Below are positions 8,227-14,755 of a stretch of 17,676 nt of DNA, piece by piece (the first letter of the stretch is position 1; the number at the start of each line of letters is the position of its first letter). A program made the translations under genes and the position numbers. The notes under the pieces were generated by a model. It was not told the DNA's origin. It did no database searches and saw nothing but the letters and a program-made list of their open reading frames with translations. The stretch is from CAVQBP01 sp964448105 (GTDB taxonomy: Bacteria; Bacteroidota; Ignavibacteria; Ignavibacteriales; Ignavibacteriaceae): positions 1 through 17,676 of the forward strand of contig CAYUVK010000110.1 in assembly GCA_964448105.1 (NCBI GenBank), read 5' to 3'.

Positions 8227-8735
8227 GCAGATTTTTTCCCAGCAGATGAATTACCATTTACCATATATTCATTTCTAATTTTTTCCTGAAGCTTTAAAAG
8301 ACCTTCTAAAAGGGCTTCGGGGCGGGGGGGGCAGCCTGGCACATAAACATCTACAGGTATAACTCTATCGACTCCTTTTAATACATGATATCCGTGTTCC
8401 CAGTAAGGTCCTCCGCAATTCGAACAGCTTCCCATTGAAATGACATATTTCGGATCCGGCATTTGTTCATATAATCTTTTAATTCTTAAAGCCATCTTTA
8501 ATGTAACCGTGCCGGAAATAATAATAACGTCGGACTGACGTGGTGAAGGTCTTGGAATTACACCAAAACGGTCAAAATCGTAGTGGGATGCTGAAGTTGC
8601 CATCATTTCAATTGCACAGCAAGCCAAACCAAAACTCATTTGCCAAAGAGACGATAACCTTGCCCAATTAAACAAATCTTCAACTTTTGCAACAACTATA
8701 TTTTCGTTGGTAAATTGCTTATCCAGAAAACCCAT
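8223..8735 (-). CDS. nuoB: NADH-quinone oxidoreductase subunit B (cluster N2 subunit)
   Basis: NuoB holds 4Fe-4S cluster N2, the last electron carrier before quinone, at the interface with NuoD and NuoH. All four ligands are visible in the 170-residue protein: the tandem C39-C40 in GLACCAIEMM, C104 in MGSCSNCGGPYW, and C135 in VPGCPPRPEALLEGL. The C135-Pro-Pro-Arg-Pro segment is encoded with a run of eight C on the coding strand (8324-8331), a striking homopolymer in AT-rich DNA. The start lies 3 bases after the nuoA stop and the stop overlaps nuoC. The short tail after residue 155 is polar and probably disordered. The assignment is secure. Confidence 0.98.
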   Translation of the reverse strand: MGFLDKQFTNENIVVAKVEDLFNWARLSSLWQMSFGLACCAIEMMATSASHYDFDRFGVIPRPSPRQSDVIIISGTVTLKMALRIKRLYEQMPDPKYVISMGSCSNCGGPYWEHGYHVLKGVDRVIPVDVYVPGCPPRPEALLEGLLKLQEKIRNEYMVNGNSSAGKKSA

Positions 8736-8738
8736 TAT

Positions 8739-9188
8739 TTATCCAATCTCTGTAGTTAGAACTTCTTCTTCTCCGCTTTTAGCAGGTTCTTTAACTAAAA
8801 TTTTATTTAAAACCGGAGGTTCAACTTTCGGCCTTGCCCATTCCAGATCACCTTTACGCCATTCATAAGCCATCCCAAGCCCGAGTAAGAATAGAAATAT
8901 TCCGCCGACTAAAAACCCGCCAATACCGAATCCTTTATAAACTAAAGCCCAGGGAATCAACAATACGACTTCAACATCAAAAATTAAAAATATAAGTGCA
9001 ACAACATAAAAACGGATATTGAATTTTACCCATGGTGAACCGATAACATCTTCACCGCATTCATAGGTTAATAATTTTTCTTTGGTTGGTCTGGCAGGCC
9101 TGATAAGTTTAGCTGCAAAAACAGCAACTACAACAAAAATTACTGCAACTAAGATAAAAACAAATATTTTTCCGAACTCTGTTAGCAT
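8739..9188 (-). CDS. nuoA: NADH-quinone oxidoreductase subunit A
   Basis: NuoA (ND3 equivalent) is a three-helix membrane subunit whose first loop lies beside the quinone channel. The 149-residue protein shows helices at about 8-28, 60-82 and 89-108. The loop signature TYECGEDVIGSPW (41-53) is present, with C44 at the position of the well-known ND3 loop cysteine, and helix 2 has the typical F-x-I-x-FYVVALIFLIFDVE with D71 and E73. A polar tail of about 35 residues follows helix 3. It is the first gene of the minus-strand operon. The ATG is preceded by an AT-rich leader without a Shine-Dalgarno site; a perfect palindrome lies 19 bases upstream. Confidence 0.97.
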   Translation of the reverse strand: MLTEFGKIFVFILVAVIFVVVAVFAAKLIRPARPTKEKLLTYECGEDVIGSPWVKFNIRFYVVALIFLIFDVEVVLLIPWALVYKGFGIGGFLVGGIFLFLLGLGMAYEWRKGDLEWARPKVEPPVLNKILVKEPAKSGEEEVLTTEIG

Positions 9189-9206
9189 TTATTTAATTCT
9201 GTAAAG

Positions 9207-9232
9207 ATTAACATTAGATATATAATGTTAAT
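9207..9232. promoter_or_regulatory. Perfect 10-base palindrome upstream of nuoA (operator or leader hairpin)
   Basis: The arms ATTAACATTA (9207-9216) and TAATGTTAAT (9223-9232) are exact inverted repeats around a 6-base centre. The element ends 18 bases before the nuoA ATG and starts 5 bases after a minus-strand TATAAT box. That is where a repressor operator or a transcript 5'-end hairpin would be expected. I cannot assign a regulator from the sequence; it does not clearly match the Fnr or Crp consensus. Confidence 0.45.
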
Positions 9233-9237
9233 TAAAA

Positions 9238-9243
9238 ATTATA
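9238..9243 (-). promoter_or_regulatory. Candidate -10 box for the nuo operon
   Basis: On the minus strand these bases read TATAAT, a perfect match to the sigma-70 -10 consensus, about 50 bases upstream of the nuoA ATG. No good -35 box is found at 16-18 bases; TTGAAA occurs upstream but only 13 bases away. In such AT-rich DNA a chance match is possible, so the call is tentative. Confidence 0.3.
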
Positions 9244-9434
9244 ATGTCCCTCAAAATTTCAAAATTGCAATGCTTTTACAACATATATGCCACATAACAT
9301 TTGCTTTAAAATAATCTTCTATTTATTGATTAAAGATATTATAAAATTTCCTTTTAAAAAAACTTTTTCATTAAAGAAAAGAAAATAGTGAATATTCTTG
9401 ATAATGAGAAACAAAAAAAATATTATATTCCATT

Positions 9435-9472
9435 ATTAAACTTTAAATTAAACAGAACACCTGCGGTATAAT
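9435..9472 (+). promoter_or_regulatory. Promoter-like module 1 upstream of alr
   Basis: The 14-base word ATTAAACTTTAAAT (9435-9448) is followed, after exactly 15 bases, by CGG (9464-9466) and then TATAAT (9467-9472), a consensus -10 box. The end of the 14-mer would lie in the -35 region, but it resembles the TTGACA consensus poorly. The same word and CGG spacing recur 71 bases downstream, which supports a regulatory role for both. The distance to the alr ATG is about 180 bases. Confidence 0.35.
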
Positions 9473-9505
9473 CAGTTGAAACACTTTAATAGTGATATTT
9501 TTATA

Positions 9506-9544
9506 ATTAAACTTTAAATGATTTGCTTGATTCACGGATATAAG
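9506..9544 (+). promoter_or_regulatory. Promoter-like module 2 upstream of alr
   Basis: This is a second copy of ATTAAACTTTAAAT (9506-9519) followed after 15 bases by CGG (9535-9537) and ATATAAG, with TATAAG at 9539-9544. The 15 bases between the shared words do not match module 1, so only the word positions are conserved, not the whole sequence. It could be a second alr promoter or a paired protein-binding site. Confidence 0.35.
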
Positions 9545-9555
9545 AAAGAATTTTT

Positions 9556-9584
9556 TTGTTGATTGGAATCATTAACGGTATTAA
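9556..9584 (+). promoter_or_regulatory. Candidate sigma-70 promoter closest to alr
   Basis: TTGTTG (9556-9561) and TATTAA (9579-9584) are separated by 17 bases, giving a half-consensus promoter with a predicted start about 60 bases before the alr ATG. The -10 box is again preceded by CGG (9576-9578), as in the two upstream modules. The match is modest and only suggestive. Confidence 0.3.
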
Positions 9585-9652
9585 AACCAGACACAAAATT
9601 GCTTATATATTCAATAAAATTTATATTTTCATTTTAAAAATAATGTATTTCG

Positions 9653-10759
9653 ATGCGCTCAACTTATGCTACAATAAATCTAAAATATTTAAAAGAGAAT
9701 TATCTAAATATTAAGAAAAAAGTTAAGAATGTTAAAATAATGCCTGTCGTTAAGGCGAATGCTTATGGACATGGAGTAGAAAAAACGGTTAAAGCGCTCA
9801 ACTCTCTTCCGAATAAACCAGAATATTATGCTGTTGCTCTTGTTGAAGAAGGTATAGAATTAAGAAAATGTGAAGTTCATCAGCCTATTCTTATTTTTGA
9901 ACCTATAGATAAAAATCAAGTTAATTCAATCTTCAAGTATAATTTAATTCCTACTGTTTTTTCCAATGAACATATTTCATTATTAAAGAATAACGGTAAG
10001 AATGACGGAATGAGAATTCATATTAAAGTTAATACCGGTATGAATAGACTGGGGATTAGTTTTAAAGATGCTTATGAATTTATTAAAATAATTAATGAAG
10101 ATGAATCTTTTATTATTGACGGTATTTACACTCACTTTGCGACTTCTGATGAGAAAGATAAAAGTTTTGCTAATCTTCAGTTAAAAAGATTTAAGGATTT
10201 ATTAGCTGAACTGAAAAAAAATAATATAAATTATGGTTTGGCTCATGCTGCAAACAGCGGTGCAATTTTAGATATGCCGGATTCTTATTTTGATATTGTA
10301 AGACCAGGAATATCTTTATACGGTTATTATCCTTCTGGTGAAACTTCTGAATCTATTTCACTGAAGCCGGTTATGTCAATTATTACAAAAGTTGATTCAG
10401 TTAATAGAATTGAAGCGGGAGAAACCGTAAGTTACGGACGTAAATTTACTGCAAATAAAATTACTAATATAATTTCTGTTTCTATGGGATATGCCGACGG
10501 ATATGAAAGGAATTTAACGAATAAAACTAAGGCAATTATTAATGGGAAATTCTACAACCAAGTTGGAACCGTTACTATGGATAGAATTATGTTTAATGTA
10601 AATAAAGATGAAATTAAAATTGGGGATGAAGTTATTTTACTTGGCGAAAAGAATAATATAAGATTTAATGCATGGGATTGGGCAAGAGTATTAAATACAA
10701 TTCCTTATGAGATTACTTGCGGAATAAGTCAACGGGTACCAAGGTTATATATTAATTAG
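9653..10759 (+). CDS. alr: Alanine racemase
   Basis: Alanine racemase interconverts L- and D-alanine with pyridoxal phosphate and supplies D-alanine for peptidoglycan. The 368-residue protein has the usual single-domain length. The cofactor lysine K34 lies in MPVVKANAYGHG (30-41). The second catalytic base, Y261, is in TVSYGRKF. R217 of RPGISLYG and the TVTMDRIMFNV segment (307-317, typical of the C-terminal beta domain) are also present. The fold order is an N-terminal barrel, then a C-terminal beta domain from about 240. There is no clear Shine-Dalgarno site; a nearby ATG at 9643 is in another frame. The stop abuts the ATG of the next gene, so the two are probably co-transcribed. It is not fused to MurF, as it is in some Bacteroidota. 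Confidence 0.97.
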   Translation: MRSTYATINLKYLKENYLNIKKKVKNVKIMPVVKANAYGHGVEKTVKALNSLPNKPEYYAVALVEEGIELRKCEVHQPILIFEPIDKNQVNSIFKYNLIPTVFSNEHISLLKNNGKNDGMRIHIKVNTGMNRLGISFKDAYEFIKIINEDESFIIDGIYTHFATSDEKDKSFANLQLKRFKDLLAELKKNNINYGLAHAANSGAILDMPDSYFDIVRPGISLYGYYPSGETSESISLKPVMSIITKVDSVNRIEAGETVSYGRKFTANKITNIISVSMGYADGYERNLTNKTKAIINGKFYNQVGTVTMDRIMFNVNKDEIKIGDEVILLGEKNNIRFNAWDWARVLNTIPYEITCGISQRVPRLYIN

Positions 10760-11656
10760 ATGGATTTAATAAAACAATATATCATTCAAAGCATTTCAAC
10801 AGCATCTAACAATCTGCGTTTAAGCACCGAAAAAATCGAAGTTGTAGCTCTTTTAAGAGAAACGATTTCCAATTCAGGTAATTTATATGAAGATATTAAA
10901 AAGATGAAAAAAATTACCGAATTTTCTACGCTTGGTATCCGGCTAAATCAAATTTATGATTTTCTAACCGAAGAAAGAATCGATTTTTTAAAATTATCTG
11001 ATCAGTTTAAGGAGCACAGTCAAAATTTAATAAAAGATTTAAACCATATGCTCGATATGGTTAACCCCGCTACATTCAAGGATTCAATAAAAAAAATTAA
11101 AAGCGAGGAGGATAAAGACATAGCCCGGCCTGCTGAGGAAAAAAAAATGAATACCGAAGAAGAAATTTCTGTTGATTTATCCAAAAGAGAGCCTGATGAA
11201 AATATTTTTGAAGTTTCGGAAAGTGATAAAATAAAAGAAGAAATAATTTTAAGTGAAGAAAAAACAATCGATGATAATTCTTTTGAAAATTATGAATCAT
11301 CTGTGTTAAAGTCTATTAAGCCATTCGATGCTTTATTAAAAGAATTATCTGAAAAAGAAATTAATACTGAAGAGATTGAGAAGTATGCGGATATAATGAA
11401 AGAAAATGAGCAGGCATCAAGAAAAAACGGTTTTAATATAATTGCAAATATGCACAATATACTTGCGCATTCATTATTGCTGATTAAAAATGGAATATTA
11501 ATCCCTTCTTCTGAATTAATAGAATCAATGCGGGCCTGTTTGATAGTTATTGTTGCACTGGTTAAAGGGAAAGAAGTTGATATTTCTAATTATCTGAATA
11601 GGGCTGAAGAATTTGGAAGGAAAATAATAAATCAAAAAATAGAGGAAAATAATTAA
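10760..11656 (+). CDS. Unrecognised helical protein with acidic linker between alr and manC
   Basis: I do not recognise this 298-residue protein. Three parts can be seen: a helical N-terminal region (1-112) without membrane segments; a strongly charged, mostly acidic linker (about 113-180), probably disordered; and a helical C-terminal region (about 181-293). The last contains MHNILAHSLLLIKNG (231-245) and SELIESMRACLIVIVALVKG (251-270), the only hydrophobic stretch. The pattern of a histidine-bearing helix followed by a lysine and glycine faintly recalls histidine phosphotransfer domains such as CheA P1, but the motif is poor and I do not claim it. There is no signal peptide, so it is likely cytoplasmic. 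Its ATG directly follows the alr stop and its TAA overlaps the manC ATG by one base, showing tight coupling. Confidence 0.85.
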   Translation: MDLIKQYIIQSISTASNNLRLSTEKIEVVALLRETISNSGNLYEDIKKMKKITEFSTLGIRLNQIYDFLTEERIDFLKLSDQFKEHSQNLIKDLNHMLDMVNPATFKDSIKKIKSEEDKDIARPAEEKKMNTEEEISVDLSKREPDENIFEVSESDKIKEEIILSEEKTIDDNSFENYESSVLKSIKPFDALLKELSEKEINTEEIEKYADIMKENEQASRKNGFNIIANMHNILAHSLLLIKNGILIPSSELIESMRACLIVIVALVKGKEVDISNYLNRAEEFGRKIINQKIEENN

Positions 11657-12723
11657 TGAAGATCTATGCAGTTATTATGGCCGGGGGCGTCGGCTCTAGA
11701 TTTTGGCCACGAAGTAAAGAAAAATCACCGAAACAGCTTCTAAAAATTTTTGGGAACAATTCGATGATCCAGGATACTGTTTATCGATTAAAAGATATAG
11801 TTGATAATGAAAATATTTTTATAATTACCAATAAGGTACAGCAGCCGGAAATCAGAAATCAATTGCCGGAAATTCCGGTGGAAAATATTATTGAAGAACC
11901 TTTCGGAAGAAATACTGCTGCATGTATCGGGCTTGCATCAATAATAATTAAAGCTAGAAGTGAAGATGCTGTTATGATTGTTCTCCCGGCAGATCATATT
12001 ATAAAAAATATTGAGGAATTTCATAAAACTTTGATAGACGCTGCTAAATTTGCCTATGAATCAAAAGGACTTGTAACAATTGGAATTCCGCCAACACGAC
12101 CGGAAACCGGTTACGGTTATATCCAGATAGATGAAAAAATAATTACAGATAATATTTATAAAGTTTATACTTTTGCCGAAAAACCTAATTATGCAACTGC
12201 TGTAAGGTTTTTAGAAAGTGGAGATTTTTTCTGGAACAGCGGTATGTTTATCTGGAGAGCAGATACTATATTAGATGAAATTAAAATGTATATGCCTGAT
12301 CTATATGAGGGGCTTCAAGATATTAATTTATGTTTAAATACAGATAAATTTGATAAAACCTTAGCTGTAGTTTATGGTCAACTAAAAAATATTTCAATCG
12401 ATTACGGCATAATGGAGAAATCCCAGAAGGTATATCTCACTAAAGGAAATTTTTCTTGGAGCGATGTTGGAAGCTGGGAAGAAGTTTACCAATTAACTCC
12501 CAAAGATAGTGATGGAAACGCAAAAGTTGGAAATGTTTATACCGAAATGACAATCGATTCATACATTTATTCACCTAATAAATTTACTTCGGTAATCGGA
12601 GTTGATAATGTAATTGTAATAAATACGGACGATGCTCTTTTAGTTTGCAGGCGGGACCAATCGCAGGAAGTAAAAAAAGTTATTGATCATTTGAAAATAA
12701 ACAAATTAAAGGAATACCTGTAA
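11656..12723 (+). CDS. manC: Mannose-1-phosphate guanylyltransferase
   Basis: This enzyme makes GDP-mannose from mannose-1-phosphate and GTP, feeding glycan and surface polysaccharide synthesis. The 355-residue protein shows the nucleotidyltransferase signature AGGVGSRFWPRSKEKSPKQ (9-27, with K26 of the PKQ motif), EPFGRNTAACIGLA (81-94), VLPADHII (109-116, metal aspartate D113), FAEKPN (173-178), WNSGMFIWRAD (193-203), SIDYGIMEKS (247-256) and FSWSDVGSWEEVY (266-278). It is the single-domain form, lacking the C-terminal phosphomannose isomerase domain of the bifunctional enzymes. The start overlaps the preceding stop by one base, and AGAGGA 9 bases upstream is a good ribosome site. The symbol manC is used by function; the related rfbM or algA names also appear for this family. 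Confidence 0.93.
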   Translation: MKIYAVIMAGGVGSRFWPRSKEKSPKQLLKIFGNNSMIQDTVYRLKDIVDNENIFIITNKVQQPEIRNQLPEIPVENIIEEPFGRNTAACIGLASIIIKARSEDAVMIVLPADHIIKNIEEFHKTLIDAAKFAYESKGLVTIGIPPTRPETGYGYIQIDEKIITDNIYKVYTFAEKPNYATAVRFLESGDFFWNSGMFIWRADTILDEIKMYMPDLYEGLQDINLCLNTDKFDKTLAVVYGQLKNISIDYGIMEKSQKVYLTKGNFSWSDVGSWEEVYQLTPKDSDGNAKVGNVYTEMTIDSYIYSPNKFTSVIGVDNVIVINTDDALLVCRRDQSQEVKKVIDHLKINKLKEYL

Positions 12724-12746
12724 TTATTAATGATTGACTCAATAGA

Positions 12747-12789
12747 TGAATGACTGAATGGTTAAAATATTCAAACATTCAATCATTCA
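12747..12789. repeat. 14-base inverted repeat downstream of manC
   Basis: The arms TGAATGACTGAATG (12747-12760) and CATTCAATCATTCA (12776-12789) pair at 13 of 14 positions around a 15-base loop. It starts 23 bases after the manC stop, where a terminator could lie, but no T-run follows on either strand. The arms themselves are built from the repeated word GAATGA/TGAATG, like other low-complexity intergenic repeats in this window. Confidence 0.6.
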
Positions 12790-12963
12790 GAAATTTAGTC
12801 ATACGTATATTACTATAGTTTGAATAAAAATAATTTTATGATTTTAAAATTTGATATATCTCGTTTATATTTAGTTAGCAAACTTAATTTTTTTTCGTAA
12901 TTGAATGTGTGAACTAACCTTCCGAAAACATAATCATATTAGTTTGGATTTGGTATTTAAAAT

Positions 12964-12969
12964 AAGGGA
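12964..12969 (+). promoter_or_regulatory. Ribosome binding site that fixes a TTG start for pyrK
   Basis: AAGGGA lies 5 bases before the TTG at 12975. An in-frame TAA at 12963-12965 prevents any earlier start, and the next in-frame ATG is at codon 67, inside the conserved domain. The site therefore decides the start codon. Confidence 0.75.
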
Positions 12970-12974
12970 CAATT

Positions 12975-13736
12975 TTGTTTACTATTAAAGCACCTCTTCA
13001 ACAAGTAATTGAACTTGAAAATAAAATATTTTTATTAAAAATTTTTTCCCCGGAAATATCTCGGGTAATTAAACCGGGTCAGTTCTTAAATGTTTTGGTT
13101 ACTAATTCATATTATCCATTGTTAAGAAGACCTTTTAGTGTTTGTGATGTTGAAGGAGATCATTTTTATCTAATGTTCAATATCTTAGGAGAAGGAACGA
13201 AATTACTTTCCAAAAAACATCCCGGGGAGTTAATAGATGTTTTAGGACCTCTTGGCAACGGATTTAATTTTGATGGAGATTATGAAACCGCTGTAATTGT
13301 TGCCGGCGGATTAGGTGCCGCACCTTTTCCTTATTTAGTAAGAAAAATTGAAGATAAAAAAAATATTATTTCTTTTATTGGTGGAAGAACTCAAAATGAT
13401 GTAATTCTGCATGGGATGAAAAATATTCAAATTTCTACAGATGATGGTTCTCTTGGATTTAAAGGAACAGTTGTTGAGTTGTTGAAAGAGCATGTTGATA
13501 ATTTAAAATCTTCAAAAGTAAAAATTTTTGCTTGCGGACCAAATGCAATGCTTGGAGCATTAAAAGAATTTTCTGTAGATAATAACTTTGATTGTGAAGT
13601 TTCAACCGAGTGTGCAATGGCTTGCGGTTTTGGAATTTGCCAGGGCTGCCCGATTGAAGGAGTTAATAGTCCCGATAAATATTTATTAGTTTGTAAAGAT
13701 GGCCCTGTGTTTAATGTCAAAGATGTTGTAATATGA
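12975..13736 (+). CDS. pyrK: Dihydroorotate dehydrogenase B, electron transfer subunit
   Basis: PyrK carries FAD and a 2Fe-2S cluster and transfers electrons from PyrD to NAD+. The 253-residue protein shows the FAD-binding RRPFSVCD (51-58), LGPLGNGF (90-97), the nucleotide-binding GGLGAAPF (111-118) and ACGPNAML (186-193). The cluster ligands are C217, C222, C225 and C240, matching the C-x4-C-x2-C-x14-C spacing of known PyrK proteins, with VCKDGPVF at the last ligand. The start codon is TTG, supported by a good ribosome site and an upstream in-frame stop. Its stop overlaps the pyrD ATG by 4 bases, so the two subunits are probably made in balanced amounts. C213 is an additional cysteine near the cluster, probably not a ligand. 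Confidence 0.96.
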   Translation: MFTIKAPLQQVIELENKIFLLKIFSPEISRVIKPGQFLNVLVTNSYYPLLRRPFSVCDVEGDHFYLMFNILGEGTKLLSKKHPGELIDVLGPLGNGFNFDGDYETAVIVAGGLGAAPFPYLVRKIEDKKNIISFIGGRTQNDVILHGMKNIQISTDDGSLGFKGTVVELLKEHVDNLKSSKVKIFACGPNAMLGALKEFSVDNNFDCEVSTECAMACGFGICQGCPIEGVNSPDKYLLVCKDGPVFNVKDVVI

Positions 13737-14650
13737 ATAAAGTAGATTTATCTGTCAATGTTGGTTCTTTAAAATTCAGAAATCCGGTTTTATTAGCTTC
13801 GGGCACTGCTGGCTATGGCAATGAAATGTCTGAATTTATAGATCTAAATAAAATTGGCGGAATTGTTACAAAATCTTTAAGTTTAAAACCTAGAAAAGGG
13901 AATCCTCCGCAAAGAATTGTTGAAACACCTTCAGGTATGTTAAATGCAATTGGCTTGGCAAATGTTGGAGTGGAAGAGTTCATAAAAGAAAAAATTCCTT
14001 TTCTTGAAAAATTTGATGTTCCTTTAATATGCAATATAGCTGCAAGTACTATTGAAGAATATATTGAGTGTACAAAGATATTAACAGAACAAAATGCAAT
14101 TAAAGGATTTGAAATTAATGTCTCATGCCCTAATGTAAGAGAAGGCGGGCTTCAATTTGGTAATAGTGTTTCTGCTGTCGGAAAAATTACTGAAAAAGTT
14201 AAAGCTGTATCTACAAAACCGGTTATTATTAAACTTTCTCCCAATGTTTCCTATATATCGGAATTCGCAGAGGTTATAAAGAAAGAAGGCGGCGATGCGG
14301 TTTCGGCTATAAATACTCTGGTGGGCACAGCTTTCGACATAAATACAAGAAAGCCAAAAATTTTTAACAAAACCGGGGGTTTATCTGGTCCGGCTATTAA
14401 ACCGGTTGCTCTTGCAAAAGTTTTTGAGATAAAGCAAAAAGTAGATATCCCTATTATTGGTATTGGCGGTATAATGAACTGGAAAGATGTTATTGAATTT
14501 ATGATTGCGGGTTCTTCAGCAATACAATTAGGAACAGTTAATTTTATAGATCCAACTGCAGCAGAAAATATATTAAAAAATTTGGAAGAATATTGTATTA
14601 AATTTGGTATCGAAAAGTTGTCAAGCGTTACCGGCTCATATGTTATTTGA
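13733..14650 (+). CDS. pyrD: Dihydroorotate dehydrogenase, class 1B catalytic subunit
   Basis: PyrD oxidises dihydroorotate to orotate, the fourth step of pyrimidine synthesis, using FMN. The 305-residue barrel protein is class 1B: it has the catalytic cysteine C132 in EINVSCPNV (127-135) rather than the serine of membrane-bound class 2 enzymes. FMN and substrate contacts typical of the family are seen: ASGTAGYG (22-29), K47 in TKSLS, N71 in NAIGL, K167 in IKLSPNV, GGLSGPAIKP (215-224), GIGGI (243-247) and QLGT (265-268). Pairing with pyrK by a 4-base ATGA overlap indicates a soluble, NAD-linked heterotetramer. This means pyrimidine synthesis need not depend on the quinone pool used by the neighbouring complex I. 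Confidence 0.97.
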   Translation: MNKVDLSVNVGSLKFRNPVLLASGTAGYGNEMSEFIDLNKIGGIVTKSLSLKPRKGNPPQRIVETPSGMLNAIGLANVGVEEFIKEKIPFLEKFDVPLICNIAASTIEEYIECTKILTEQNAIKGFEINVSCPNVREGGLQFGNSVSAVGKITEKVKAVSTKPVIIKLSPNVSYISEFAEVIKKEGGDAVSAINTLVGTAFDINTRKPKIFNKTGGLSGPAIKPVALAKVFEIKQKVDIPIIGIGGIMNWKDVIEFMIAGSSAIQLGTVNFIDPTAAENILKNLEEYCIKFGIEKLSSVTGSYVI

Positions 14651-14655
14651 TTTAT

Positions 14656-14700
14656 AAGCCGAATCTAAAAAAGTGTTTATATTTAAGGCTTTAATTTTTT
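14656..14700 (+). terminator. Possible weak terminator between pyrD and folC
   Basis: AAGCC (14656-14660) can pair with GGCTT (14687-14691), and within the loop TAAA pairs with TTTA; the stem is followed by AATTTTTTT (14693-14701). The stem is short and the loop large, so it may only attenuate. It lies 5 bases after the pyrD stop. Confidence 0.35.
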
Positions 14701-14707
14701 TGTGGTA

Positions 14708-14713
14708 TATAAT
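14708..14713 (+). promoter_or_regulatory. Candidate -10 box for folC
   Basis: TATAAT occurs 42 bases upstream of the folC ATG, just after the possible pyrD terminator. No recognisable -35 box lies at the right distance. A good Shine-Dalgarno (GCAGG, 6 bases before ATG) follows, so an independent folC transcript is plausible but not proven. Confidence 0.3.
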
Positions 14714-14755
14714 TTCTGATTTAGTGAATCTTACTCTTTTTAGAGCAGGCTTATT

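Larger units (their letters stand above)
9189..9652. other. Divergent intergenic region between nuoA and alr
   Basis: This is a 464-base, very AT-rich spacer with no credible gene on either strand. It must hold the outward-facing promoters for the nuo block (minus) and the alr block (plus). Specific elements are listed separately: a palindrome near nuoA, a TATAAT box on the minus strand, and repeated promoter-like modules on the alr side. The middle part (about 9250-9430) shows only A and T tracts. Confidence 0.8.
12724..12974. other. Intergenic region between manC and pyrK
   Basis: This 251-base AT-rich spacer has no credible gene. It contains one near-perfect inverted repeat (listed separately) and a run of eight T near 12890 with no strong stem before it. 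It should hold the pyrK promoter, but I see no box pair with acceptable spacing, and no pyrimidine-responsive attenuator or PyrR-binding loop that I recognise. Confidence 0.7.

Noticed and set aside
9189..9652. A small RNA or short gene in the long divergent spacer.
   Set aside because: No frame with a start and ribosome site, and no GC-rich folded segment, is visible; only promoter-like elements and A/T tracts.
12855..12898. Possible terminator with a run of eight T after manC.
   Set aside because: The only pairing before the T-run is GTTT with AAAC around a large loop, too weak for an intrinsic terminator.
13427..13720. A 97-codon minus-strand open frame inside pyrK.
   Set aside because: It lies wholly opposite the conserved cluster-binding part of pyrK and is best explained by codon bias of the real gene.
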